From CAG-488 sp051881315 (GTDB lineage: Bacteria > Bacillota > Clostridia > Oscillospirales > Acutalibacteraceae), in the NCBI GenBank assembly GCA_051881315.1, contig JBJEPQ010000049.1:1-30258 (forward strand): a DNA stretch of 30,258 nt, given 5' to 3'. Shown piece by piece: positions 14,738-22,695 of the stretch (the stretch's first letter is position 1; each line of letters begins with the position of its first letter). The notes below the pieces were generated by a model. The model was given only the letters and a program-made list of their open reading frames with translations, ran no database searches and had not been told where the DNA came from. A program made the position numbers and the translations under genes.

Positions 14738-15355
14738 TCATAGCTGTCTGTCCTTGAACCACTGTTTAGCATACTCCGCTATAAACGGAGTGATCTCCTT
14801 AATATTTGCGTTAGTCGTGTTGACGCAAAGGTCGTAGCCCCGTTTGTCGCCCCAGTCGGTCGAGGATATCATATTGTAGCTTGATGCTCTGCCCTTGTCA
14901 ATCTGCTTGATTTTTTTCTCGATTTCCTTGTCGGTGAGACTGCTGCCCTCGGCGGCTCGCTTTCTGCATCGCTCAATCTTCGACTGCATATCGGCATAGA
15001 CGAAGATGCGGAACGGGTGATATTTTTCAAGCAGGACGTCCGCCGCTCTGCCGACGATGATGCAATCGCCTTTTTCGGCAAGCTCGTTGATTATATTGTG
15101 CTGAGCGGAAAGGAGCTTGACCGTCGGATCGGGGGCGGAAATATGAGAAAAGGCACAGGCAAAATGAATCTGAAAAGTCGGCTGAATACCGCTTTCAAGC
15201 GAATGTGCAACATAGTTCTCATCAAGATCCGCTTTTTTTGCTATTTCCGTGATTATCTCGCTGTCATAGTAGTTGATGCCGAGCACATCGGAAAGCCTTT
15301 TGGCGATCTCACGGCCGCCGCTTCCGAATTCACGGCTTACGGTAATTATTTTCAT
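14738..15355 (-). CDS. Cytidylate kinase-like family protein
   Basis: 205 residues. ITVSREFGSGGREIAKRL at residues 4-21 holds a P-loop (GSGGREIAK) typical of the cytidylate-kinase-like family (Cytidylate_kin2), and YYDSEII follows as usual. IIVGRAADVLL, FVYADMQSKIERC and a lid-like Arg/Lys-rich stretch (KQIDKGRASSYN) fit a nucleoside monophosphate kinase fold. Whether it phosphorylates CMP is unproven for this family, since true cmk genes differ. AAGGAG lies 9 bases before the ATG. It starts 3 bases after the stop of the HD-domain gene, so the two form an operon. Confidence 0.88.
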   Translation of the reverse strand: MKIITVSREFGSGGREIAKRLSDVLGINYYDSEIITEIAKKADLDENYVAHSLESGIQPTFQIHFACAFSHISAPDPTVKLLSAQHNIINELAEKGDCIIVGRAADVLLEKYHPFRIFVYADMQSKIERCRKRAAEGSSLTDKEIEKKIKQIDKGRASSYNMISSTDWGDKRGYDLCVNTTNANIKEITPFIAEYAKQWFKDRQL

Positions 15356-15358
15356 AAA

Positions 15359-15931
15359 TCAATTCTCCTTTCGGCTGTTTTCTATTTTTTTCAGACTGTC
15401 ATTCCGAACAAGCTCACGAAGATTTTTCATATATTCGGAAAAATCGGTCTTGTCGTTGCCGTATGTCATTTGCAGGTCATATTCAAGCGGAAGCCACGTT
15501 GAAATGTCAGCTTCGTTGTGCTGAATGAGAGCTTCGAGATTGTCCGCCGCCTTATATATCTTCGCTTCAAGAGTTTCACGCTTGTTCATCTCGTCATAGA
15601 GCGCCGACATCTCGGAACAGAACGGTTCGGGCAGGGATTTCACCCATTCATCGAGCAGTTTTTCTTCAAGCCTCTCGTTTTCTTCCGTTTTTTCAAAGGC
15701 CGGAATGTCGCCCGTGAAAGCCTCGCCGAGATCGTGGATCAGGCACATTTTGAATATTTTTTCAAGGTCGGCTTCGGGAAATTCGTCACTCATAAGATAT
15801 GCCATCAGCGTCATTCTCCATGAATGTTCTGCAACGCTTTCCCGCCTGCCGCCCGAGGTCAGGCAATGCCTTTCGGCGTCCTTGAGCCGCTCGGCAACCG
15901 ACAGAATTTCAATGAGTTTTCTTGCTTCCAC
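15359..15931 (-). CDS. HD-domain 5'-nucleotidase (YfbR/HDDC2-like)
   Basis: 190 residues from a GTG at 15931 with GGGAG about 10 bases upstream. The frame is open to 16270, but that extra part crosses the promoter. The HD-domain signature is AEHSWRM, then LIHDLGEAFTGDIP, then a later KAADNLEALIQ, which matches YfbR/HDDC2-type metal-dependent deoxynucleoside 5'-monophosphatases. It probably hydrolyses (deoxy)nucleotide monophosphates, and its partner downstream is a kinase-like protein of the NMP-kinase fold. Family is fairly sure; substrate inferred. Confidence 0.86.
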   Translation of the reverse strand: MEARKLIEILSVAERLKDAERHCLTSGGRRESVAEHSWRMTLMAYLMSDEFPEADLEKIFKMCLIHDLGEAFTGDIPAFEKTEENERLEEKLLDEWVKSLPEPFCSEMSALYDEMNKRETLEAKIYKAADNLEALIQHNEADISTWLPLEYDLQMTYGNDKTDFSEYMKNLRELVRNDSLKKIENSRKEN

Positions 15932-15982
15932 AGACTTCCGTCTCCCTTTAATAAACTTACAAAATCCGTTTGGATTGATTCT

Positions 15983-16012
15983 ATTATAACTAATTAACCC
16001 GTGCTTTTGCAA
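15983..16012 (-). promoter_or_regulatory. Predicted promoter of the HD/cytidylate-kinase-like operon
   Basis: On the minus strand, TTGCAA (16012-16007), 18 bases, TATAAT (15988-15983), about 45 bases of leader to the GTG. Confidence 0.6.
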
Positions 16013-16086
16013 GAATTTTTCGGGAAATAAGGATGAATTTTTTATGAACGGCAGAAATGACAGAGCTACATTCCTGTTTATAATTC

Positions 16087-16116
16087 TTGACGAGCAGCAG
16101 TATAATGTGATAAAAT
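16087..16116 (+). promoter_or_regulatory. Possible promoter of the DUF5058 operon
   Basis: TTGACG (16087-16092), 18 bases, TAAAAT (16111-16116). A perfect TATAAT (16101-16106) also occurs but has no good -35 at the right distance, so the exact promoter is unsettled. Confidence 0.4.
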
Positions 16117-16165
16117 AAAAAACATCAATTTTCGGATTCCCGAAGCTCAAACAAGGGGGATATGT

Positions 16166-16984
16166 ATGCAAGATTTTAAAGAAAGCGGATTTATGTACGG
16201 ACTTGCGGCGATGGTCATTGTTTTCGTTATCGCACAGTCCCTGTTTTTCCTTATCAGAGCGTGGAAACACGGCAAAGAGGTCGGTCTGACGACAAAGGAT
16301 ATGAAAAATGCGGTCACTTCGAGCGCACTTTTTACCATTGCTCCCGCCATTGCGATTTTTGCAACGGTCGTCACGCTTGCCAGCACTCTCGGAATTGTCC
16401 TGCCGTGGATACGTCTTACCGTTGTCGGAAATCTCCAGTATGAGGTTACTGCGGCTCAGGCGGCACTCGAATCGTTTCAGGACGGCAAAAGCATAGCGGT
16501 TTTCGGTCAGGATATCACCGATCCGAAAATATTTGCCGCAGTATCATGGGTTATGACGATCGGCGTTATCTTCTCGCTTGTTCTTATCCCGATTTTCCTG
16601 AAAAAGATACAGAGCAAGGTAGGAATGGTTACAAACAATTCAAACGGCGATAACAAGTTCGGCGATATAATTTCCGCCGCAACGTTCATCGGTCTTATTT
16701 CTGCTTTCATTGGTAACGCCATTGCAGGAAAGGCTTCGACAATCAAGGAAAACGGAAAGCTCACACCCGTCGGAATGGGTGCAGGCGTTATGTCCGTTTC
16801 CGTTCTTATTACCTCGGTGGTTGTTGTCGTTATTCTTCAGGCTCTCTGCAAAAAATTCAAGTGGGAAAAATTCGAGCCGTTTGTTATGCCTCTCGGAATG
16901 TTTGCAGGCATGGGCATGGCGGTGCTTCTGCACTATGTTCTTCCCGAAGAAATTTCAACCTTTGAATGGAGGCCGATCAGATGA
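16166..16984 (+). CDS. DUF5058 family membrane protein
   Basis: 272 residues with about six hydrophobic helices (near 8-30, 52-80, 125-148, 170-190, 205-228 and 240-262). MYGLAAMVIVFVIAQSLFF at the start, TTKDMKNAVTSSALFTIAPAIAIF and the PLGMFAGMGMAVLLHYVLP end fit the DUF5058 family of integral membrane proteins. The ATG has GGGGGAT upstream. The stop overlaps the start of the next gene (ATGA), so the two should be made together, probably as subunits of one complex. Substrate unknown; a transporter is a guess from the topology. Confidence 0.8.
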   Translation: MQDFKESGFMYGLAAMVIVFVIAQSLFFLIRAWKHGKEVGLTTKDMKNAVTSSALFTIAPAIAIFATVVTLASTLGIVLPWIRLTVVGNLQYEVTAAQAALESFQDGKSIAVFGQDITDPKIFAAVSWVMTIGVIFSLVLIPIFLKKIQSKVGMVTNNSNGDNKFGDIISAATFIGLISAFIGNAIAGKASTIKENGKLTPVGMGAGVMSVSVLITSVVVVVILQALCKKFKWEKFEPFVMPLGMFAGMGMAVLLHYVLPEEISTFEWRPIR

Positions 16985-17691
16985 AAAAGCATAATCGCAG
17001 TTATATGGATAATACCCACACCTGGGGACGTATTTTTATGGTTACGGCAATCTGCGTTTTGCTTGCTGTTCCCGTTGCAATATGCGTTAAGTTCAACGCA
17101 TGGCCGACCTTTAACCAGGTTTTTAAGGGACTTCTCAAGGTTATTCCGATTTTCTGGACTTCGGCTGTTCTTGAAATAGTCGTTTATGCTCCGATGCTCG
17201 GAACGGGCGCAACATATCTTTCCTTTGTAACGGGCAACATCACAAACCTCAAGCTGCCCTGCGTTCTCAACTCCCGTGAGCTTGCAAAGACGAAGCCGGG
17301 CACGGAGGCAGACGAGGTAATCTCAACGATTGCGACTGCAACATCTTCAATCGTTACAACAATAATTCTTGCTGTCGGCGTTCTTGCGCTTACTCCTATT
17401 CTCCCGAAGCTGACGGGCGAGGGATCCCCGTTCACTCCTGCCTTCGATCAGGTTCTTCCGGCTCTTTTCGGTGCGCTCGGAGCAGGTTACCTCGCAAAGC
17501 ATTGGAGAATATCTTTTGTTCCCGTAATTGCCGCCGTTATCGTTCTTATATTCAACGGCAGTATCGGTACGGGTACGCTTATTCCGATTTGCGTGGTTGT
17601 TTCAATTCTTTCCGCCTATCTTATGTATATCAGCGGCTTCCTTACCGGCGGTGTAAAGCCTGAAAACCCGTTGAAAAAGAAGAAAAAATAA
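16981..17691 (+). CDS. Integral membrane protein, partner of DUF5058
   Basis: 236 residues from the ATG at 16981, overlapping the preceding stop, with TGGAGG upstream. About five or six hydrophobic helices are seen (near 15-37, 55-78, 118-142, 165-180, 185-200 and 205-225). LPCVLNSRELAKTKPGTEADEVIS is a hydrophilic loop I have seen in proteins encoded next to DUF5058, but I know no name for the family. The C-terminus is basic (KKKKK), so inside. Probably a two-subunit membrane complex with the upstream gene. Confidence 0.75.
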   Translation: MKKHNRSYMDNTHTWGRIFMVTAICVLLAVPVAICVKFNAWPTFNQVFKGLLKVIPIFWTSAVLEIVVYAPMLGTGATYLSFVTGNITNLKLPCVLNSRELAKTKPGTEADEVISTIATATSSIVTTIILAVGVLALTPILPKLTGEGSPFTPAFDQVLPALFGALGAGYLAKHWRISFVPVIAAVIVLIFNGSIGTGTLIPICVVVSILSAYLMYISGFLTGGVKPENPLKKKKK

Positions 17692-17719
17692 AATTCTTAA
17701 AGCAAATAACAAAAAACAC

Positions 17720-17748
17720 TTGATATTTGCTTAATTATGTGTTATTAT
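17720..17748 (+). promoter_or_regulatory. Predicted promoter of the rimP-nusA-infB operon
   Basis: TTGATA (17720-17725), 17 bases, TATTAT (17743-17748). Start near 17755. The -35 lies on the arm of an AT-rich inverted repeat (17700-17708 with 17724-17732) that could be a weak end signal for the upstream membrane gene. Confidence 0.6.
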
Positions 17749-17775
17749 ACTAATGTAAACTGACTATGGTATTGA

Positions 17776-17817
17776 CAAAGGAGTGGGGCGACCCGCTCCT
17801 TTGTATTGTAAGGAGGC
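17776..17817 (+). promoter_or_regulatory. Leader hairpin of the rimP operon with possible SD switch
   Basis: A 12-bp stem (17776-17787 with 17792-17803, one G-T pair) closes a GCGA tetraloop. The 5' arm contains AAAGGAG, like the true ribosome site AAGGAGG (17810-17816). The 3' arm CTCCTT (17796-17801) could instead pair with AAGGAG (17810-17815) across an 8-base loop. The two folds exclude each other. There is no T tract, so it is not a terminator. Confidence 0.55.
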
Positions 17818-17823
17818 AATGCA

Positions 17824-18315
17824 ATGGCTTCAAAGGGAAAAGGCGGCGCAACGGTCAGCACCGTGTGGGAGATCGCTCAGCCGATCGCCGAAAGTCTCGG
17901 ACTGGAGCTTTGGGACGTTCGCTTTGAAAAAGAGGGAGCGGACTGGTTCCTCAGAGTTTTCATTGACAAGGACGGTGGAATTTCGATCGACGACTGTGTT
18001 GATATGAGCCACGCTCTCGACAAGCCGCTCGATGAGGCTGATCCGATAGAGCAGAGCTACTGTCTTGAGGTTTGTTCACCCGGACTTGAGCGCAGTCTTA
18101 AAAGGGACAGCCACTTTGAAAAGAGTATCGGCAAGCCCGTTCAGGTCAAGCTTATTCGTCCGCTTGACGGAACAAGGGAGTTTAAGGGTAGGCTTGAGAG
18201 CTACGACAACGGAATTTTTGAGCTTCTGACCGAGGACGGAACGAAGCTCGCTATAAATAAAAAAGAAACATCTTATGTAAAACTTGATGATTTCGGAGGA
18301 GAAGAACAATGGTAA
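17824..18315 (+). CDS. rimP: Ribosome maturation factor RimP
   Basis: 163 residues. RimP helps the 30S subunit mature. Seen: IAQPIAESLGLELWDVRFEKEG at the start, FLRVFIDKDGGISIDDC, YCLEVCSPGLERSL (the family's SPGL.R.L motif) and a C-terminal SH3-like part with FKGRLESYDNGIFEL. Length is normal. AAGGAGG precedes the ATG. First gene of the operon; its end overlaps the nusA start by 7 bases. Confidence 0.96.
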   Translation: MASKGKGGATVSTVWEIAQPIAESLGLELWDVRFEKEGADWFLRVFIDKDGGISIDDCVDMSHALDKPLDEADPIEQSYCLEVCSPGLERSLKRDSHFEKSIGKPVQVKLIRPLDGTREFKGRLESYDNGIFELLTEDGTKLAINKKETSYVKLDDFGGEEQW

Positions 18316-19382
18316 ACAAAGAGCTTTTTATGGCGCTTGAAATGCTTGAAAAGGAAAAGGGCATCCCGATGGACGTTCTTTGCGAGGGAATTCAAAAGGC
18401 GCTTGTAACTGCGGTAAAGCGTGATTACAACAATAAGGACATCGTTTTCTGTGAGCTTGATCCTGAGAAAAAGACAATGCGTGTTTTCGTCAGGAAGAAC
18501 GTTGTGTCTGAGATCGTCGATCCCGACGAGGATCTGACAGTTGAGCAGGCTCAGAAGTATAAGCCGACAGCTATGGTCGGTGACATCATTGAAATCGAGC
18601 TTGAGACTAAAGAGGTAAGCCGTATCGCCGCCGACAAGGGCAAGCACGTTATCCGTCAGGGTATCCGTGAGGCCGAGCACGGCAGACTTCGCGAGGAGTT
18701 CCAGGCTCACAATCAGGAGATCGTTACAGCCAGAGTTTCAAGGGTTGATCCGGAAACGAAGGACGCTATCGTTGAGATCGGCAAGGCTCAGGAGCCGCTC
18801 TTCAGAAGCGAGCAGATTCCGAACGAAACCCTCCTGCCCGGTATGCTTATCAAGGTCTTTATCGCCGGTGTTGCCGACGGTAAAGAGGGCAGAAGAGGTC
18901 CGAGAGTTACAATCTCAAGAACACATCCCGGACTTGTCAAGAGACTGTTTGAGTCCGAGGTTCCCGAAATTTATGACGGTACCGTTGAGATCAAGGCGGT
19001 TTCCCGTGAGGCAGGTTCAAGAACGAAGATCGCCGTTTACAGCGCAGACGAGAACGTTGACGCAGTCGGCGCCTGCATCGGACCGAGAGGCGCCCGTGTC
19101 GGCAAGATCGTAGATATGCTCTACGGCGAGAAGATAGATATAGTAAAATACAGCGACGATCCTGCGGAGTTCATTGCCGCTTCACTTGCACCGGCCGATG
19201 TAATTTCCGTTACGGTTGATGAAAATGCGGAAAAGGCTTGCCGTGTTATCGTTCCCGATCTTCAGCTTTCACTTGCGATCGGCAACAAGGGACAGAACGC
19301 AAGACTTGCCGCAAAGCTGACAGGCTGGAAGATTGATATCAAGCCCGAAAGCGGAAAGACGGAGCCGTCCGTAGAGCTTTAA
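18309..19382 (+). CDS. nusA: Transcription termination/antitermination protein NusA
   Basis: 357 residues, the short Firmicutes form without the acidic C-terminal repeats. The N-terminal RNA-polymerase-binding domain covers about 1-125, an S1 domain about 135-200 (EIVTARVSRVDPETKDAIVEIG), and two KH domains the rest (GACIGPRGARVGKI and LAIGNKGQNARLAAKLTGW). NusA travels with RNA polymerase and controls pausing, termination and antitermination. The ATG follows GGAGGAGAAG and lies inside the end of rimP, so translation is coupled. Confidence 0.97.
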   Translation: MVNKELFMALEMLEKEKGIPMDVLCEGIQKALVTAVKRDYNNKDIVFCELDPEKKTMRVFVRKNVVSEIVDPDEDLTVEQAQKYKPTAMVGDIIEIELETKEVSRIAADKGKHVIRQGIREAEHGRLREEFQAHNQEIVTARVSRVDPETKDAIVEIGKAQEPLFRSEQIPNETLLPGMLIKVFIAGVADGKEGRRGPRVTISRTHPGLVKRLFESEVPEIYDGTVEIKAVSREAGSRTKIAVYSADENVDAVGACIGPRGARVGKIVDMLYGEKIDIVKYSDDPAEFIAASLAPADVISVTVDENAEKACRVIVPDLQLSLAIGNKGQNARLAAKLTGWKIDIKPESGKTEPSVEL

Positions 19383-19400
19383 TATAAAGGAGGTATGGGA

Positions 19401-19670
19401 ATGCAGCAGAAGAAAATTCCTTTGCGTAAGTGCATGGGCTGCGGCGAGATGAAGCCGAAGAAGGAGCTTGTCCGCGTCGTTAAAACGCCTGAGGACGAGA
19501 TCGTCCTTGACCTTACGGGCAGAAAGAACGGCAGGGGCGCATATATCTGCCGTGACGCAGAATGTCTGAAAAAGGCGAGAAAAGCAAAAAGAATTGAAAA
19601 ATCATTCCTGTGCCAAATTCCTGACGAGGTTTACGATAAAATGGCAGAGGAGCTGGAAAATGATGAATGA
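19401..19670 (+). CDS. rnpM: RNase P modulator RnpM (YlxR family)
   Basis: 89 residues from the ATG at 19401, 7 bases after AGGAGG; the ATG at 19395 is too close. Seen: RKCMGCGEMKPKKELVRVV, with a CxxC, and GRKNGRGAYICRDAECL with the conserved GRGAY(I/V)C motif. YlxR/RnpM binds RNA and has been reported to modulate RNase P. It always lies between nusA and infB, as here. Its end overlaps the next gene. Confidence 0.95.
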   Translation: MQQKKIPLRKCMGCGEMKPKKELVRVVKTPEDEIVLDLTGRKNGRGAYICRDAECLKKARKAKRIEKSFLCQIPDEVYDKMAEELENDE

Positions 19671-19992
19671 TTCGGCACTCAGTCTTTTGGGACTGTGCAG
19701 GAGGGCAGGCAGGCTCAGCCTCGGTCACGACGCCTGTAAAGAGGCACTTAATACCGGCAGGGCAAGGCTTTGCATAATCTGCTCCGACGCATCTCAGAGA
19801 CTTTCCGATGAAATATCGGGAATTGCCAAAACCAAAGAAATTACGGTTTACGACGTGAAATATACCATGCTTGATATCAAGCAGGCGCTCAGCTTCAAGG
19901 CGGCGGTTTTTACCGTTGACGACGAAGGCTTTGCAAAGTCATTGACCGCTAAGCTTAACGAAAATCAATCCGGGGAGGAACGCAGTATATGA
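19660..19992 (+). CDS. L7Ae-family ribosomal/kink-turn-binding protein
   Basis: 110 residues from the first ATG of ATGATG at 19660, which has GAGGAG 7 bases upstream and overlaps the end of rnpM. LSLLGLCRRAGRLSLGHDAC at the N-terminus and ARLCIICSDAS fit the L7Ae/YlxQ family, which binds kink-turn RNAs. It holds the usual place between rnpM and infB. Its last codons overlap infB (ATGA). The RNA partner is unknown. Confidence 0.92.
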   Translation: MMNDSALSLLGLCRRAGRLSLGHDACKEALNTGRARLCIICSDASQRLSDEISGIAKTKEITVYDVKYTMLDIKQALSFKAAVFTVDDEGFAKSLTAKLNENQSGEERSI

Positions 19993-22334
19993 TAAATAAA
20001 TACCGTGTCCACGAAGTGGCAAAGGATTTTGATGTCCCCAGCAAGGAAATTCTTGACATTGTCAGCAAGCATTTTGACGGACAGAAAAAATCCATGACAG
20101 CTCTCGAAGAAGCAGAGCTTGACGTTATTTTTGAAATAGTAACTCAGGAAAACAGCGTTGAGAATTTTGACGCATACTTTGCCTCGGCGAACGAGCCGAA
20201 GAAAGAAACAAAGAAGGAAGAAAAGGCGGAAAAAGCAGAGCCGAAAAAGGCAGAGAAACAGCCTGCTCAGGCGGAGAAAAAAGCTCCTGCAAAGACAGCC
20301 GAGCAGCCTAAGAAGAAGCCGAAGGATCCCAATGCAAAGCCGCAGAGTCGTACCAAGGGCGAATTCCGTACCGTTGATACAAGGGCAAACGATGTTGACC
20401 TTGACAAATACAACGAGAAGTATGAGAACATCGCACCCGTAAATCAGGACAGAAGAAGCGACAGAACGGTCAATAAGCAGAAGTTCAAGCAGAAGCCTCA
20501 GCGCAGACCGGGTATGCGTTCTTCACGCCACGAGACCGAAGCCGAAAGGCTCAAGAGAATTGCGGCGGAAAGAGCGAAGAAGCCTCAGCTTCACATTCAG
20601 GTGCCTGAAGAGATTACGGTCGGCGACCTTGCCGCATTGCTTCATATGACGGCGGCAGAGGTTATTAAGAAGCTCTTTGCCCTCGGTCAGATGGCAACGG
20701 TCAACGAGGTTATCGACTATGATACAGCCGAAATCGTTGCGACCGAGCTTGGTGCAAAGTGCGAAAAGGCAGTCGTTGTCACGATTGAAGACAGAATTAT
20801 CGACGACAGCGAGGACGACGACAAGGATCTTCTTCCCCGTGATCCCGTTGTCTGTGTTATGGGACACGTTGACCACGGTAAAACTTCACTTCTTGACGCA
20901 ATCAGAAACACCTCCGTCACCTCGACCGAGGCAGGCGGAATTACACAGCACATCGGTGCATACAGAGTTGACCTCAACGGTCAGAACATCACATTCCTTG
21001 ATACGCCCGGTCACGCCGCATTCACATCAATGCGTGCAAGAGGCGCACAGGCAACGGATATAGCTGTTCTTGTCGTTGCGGCGGACGACGGTATTATGCC
21101 GCAGACAATCGAAGCTATCAACCACGCAAAGGCGGCTGAGGTTCAGGTCATTGTTGCGATCAATAAGATGGACAGACCGGGAGCAAATCCCGACAGAATT
21201 ATGCAGCAGCTCACCGAGCACAGCCTTGTTCCCGAGGAGTGGGGCGGCGACATCATCTGCGTGCCTGTTTCCGCAAAGACTCATATGGGTATTGACAAGC
21301 TGCTTGAAAGCATACTCCTCGTTGCCGAAATGCAGGAGCTTAAAGCCAATCCGAACAGAGCGGCAAAGGGTATCGTTATCGAAGCCCGTCTTGACAAGGG
21401 CAGAGGTCCTATTGCTACTCTCCTTGTTCAGAAAGGTACGCTCCGTTCGGGCGATATCATTGTTGCAGGTCAGGCGGTAGGCCGTGTCCGTGTTATGGTT
21501 GACGACAAGGGCAGAAAGATCAAAGCGGCAGGCCCGTCTGTTCCCGTTGAGATCATGGGACTTGCGGAAGTTCCCAATTCGGGCGATATCTTCGACGCAG
21601 TAAGTGACGAAAGACTTGCCCGTGAGCTTGTTGAGCAGAGAAAGGCAGAGGCTAAGGAAGAGCAGTTCAAGTCCGTTCAGAAGGTCACCCTTGACAATCT
21701 CTTTGATTCGCTCAAGGACGGCGAGATGAAGGAGCTGAATGTTATCGTCAAGGCGGACGTTCAGGGCTCGGCCGAGGCGGTTAAACAGAGCCTTGAGAAG
21801 CTCTCCAACGAGGAAGTCAGAGTTCGTGTTATTCACAGCGGAGTCGGCGCTCCGAGTGAGTCCGATGTTATGCTTGCGAACGCTTCCGGTGCGATAATTG
21901 TCGGCTTTAACGTCCGTCCCGATCCCGTTGCAATCAACCTTGCAGAGCGTGACGGCGTTGAAATGAGAATGTATAGAATTATCTACGACTGTATCGAGGA
22001 AATTCAGGCGGCGATCAAGGGTATGCTTGCGCCTAAGTTCCGTGAGGTCGAGCAGGGCAGAGCGGAGGTCAGAAACGTTATCACGATTTCCTCCGTCGGC
22101 AAGATCGCAGGCTGTTATGTTCTTGACGGCAAGATCACGAGAAACTCCAAGGTTCGTGTTGTCCGTGACGGAATAGTGCTTGCCGATGACGAGATAGGCT
22201 CTCTGCGCCGATTCAAGGACGACGTCAAGGAGGTTGCCTCCAACTATGAGTGCGGTATCGGTCTTGCCAAGTTCTCCGATATCAAGGAGGGCGACATCTT
22301 TGAAGCCTACACTGTCGAAGAATACAGAGATTAA
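19989..22334 (+). CDS. infB: Translation initiation factor IF-2
   Basis: 781 residues. An N-terminal IF2_N domain (1-55) is followed by a Lys/Glu/Pro-rich linker (65-130), a second IF2_N-like region (about 200-265) and a full GTPase core. Nucleotide-binding motifs: GHVDHGKTS (292-300), DTPGHAAF, NKMD and SAKT. The C-terminal domains II-IV end normally. IF-2 places initiator tRNA on the 30S subunit using GTP. GGGAGG lies upstream of the ATG, which overlaps the previous stop. Confidence 0.98.
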   Translation: MINKYRVHEVAKDFDVPSKEILDIVSKHFDGQKKSMTALEEAELDVIFEIVTQENSVENFDAYFASANEPKKETKKEEKAEKAEPKKAEKQPAQAEKKAPAKTAEQPKKKPKDPNAKPQSRTKGEFRTVDTRANDVDLDKYNEKYENIAPVNQDRRSDRTVNKQKFKQKPQRRPGMRSSRHETEAERLKRIAAERAKKPQLHIQVPEEITVGDLAALLHMTAAEVIKKLFALGQMATVNEVIDYDTAEIVATELGAKCEKAVVVTIEDRIIDDSEDDDKDLLPRDPVVCVMGHVDHGKTSLLDAIRNTSVTSTEAGGITQHIGAYRVDLNGQNITFLDTPGHAAFTSMRARGAQATDIAVLVVAADDGIMPQTIEAINHAKAAEVQVIVAINKMDRPGANPDRIMQQLTEHSLVPEEWGGDIICVPVSAKTHMGIDKLLESILLVAEMQELKANPNRAAKGIVIEARLDKGRGPIATLLVQKGTLRSGDIIVAGQAVGRVRVMVDDKGRKIKAAGPSVPVEIMGLAEVPNSGDIFDAVSDERLARELVEQRKAEAKEEQFKSVQKVTLDNLFDSLKDGEMKELNVIVKADVQGSAEAVKQSLEKLSNEEVRVRVIHSGVGAPSESDVMLANASGAIIVGFNVRPDPVAINLAERDGVEMRMYRIIYDCIEEIQAAIKGMLAPKFREVEQGRAEVRNVITISSVGKIAGCYVLDGKITRNSKVRVVRDGIVLADDEIGSLRRFKDDVKEVASNYECGIGLAKFSDIKEGDIFEAYTVEEYRD

Positions 22335-22344
22335 GAGGTAGCTT

Positions 22345-22695
22345 ATGGCAGGTTACAGAATAGACAGAGTATCCGAGGATATCAAGCGTGAGATTATTGC
22401 GGTGATCCGTGAGCTTAAAGATCCGAGGGTAATGGATAAAATGCTTACCGTAGTGAGGGTTGAAGTCAGCTCCGACGCCTCCTACGCTAAGGTATATATC
22501 AGCGCAATGGAGGGGCTTGAAACCGCAAAGGAAGCGGTCAAGGGACTCAAAAGCGCAACGGGATATATCCGCAGGGAGGTCGGCAAAAGACTTCATCTGA
22601 GGAAAACTCCCGAACTGAATTTTGTGGCTGACGATTCTATTGAGCACGGTATGAATATTGTCAAAATGATGGACGAATTGAGGACTGAGGACTAA
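22345..22695 (+). CDS. rbfA: Ribosome-binding factor A
   Basis: 116 residues, normal length. Seen: YRIDRVSEDIKREI, LKDPRVMDKMLTVVRVEVSSDASYAKVYIS and LNFVADDSIEHGMNI, the family's hallmarks. RbfA binds the immature 30S subunit near the 5' end of 16S rRNA and is needed for its late maturation. It lies 10 bases after infB with AAGAGGTAG as ribosome site. Its stop shares bases with the start of nrnA (TAATG). Confidence 0.97.
   Translation: MAGYRIDRVSEDIKREIIAVIRELKDPRVMDKMLTVVRVEVSSDASYAKVYISAMEGLETAKEAVKGLKSATGYIRREVGKRLHLRKTPELNFVADDSIEHGMNIVKMMDELRTED

Noticed and set aside
15932..16270. N-terminal extension of the HD-domain gene to 16270.
   Set aside because: It would cross a good promoter and overlap the divergent DUF5058 gene; the GTG at 15931 has a ribosome site and fits the family.
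17783..18007. Plus-strand frame starting in the rimP leader.
   Set aside because: Out of frame with rimP, starts within the leader stem and has no family pattern.
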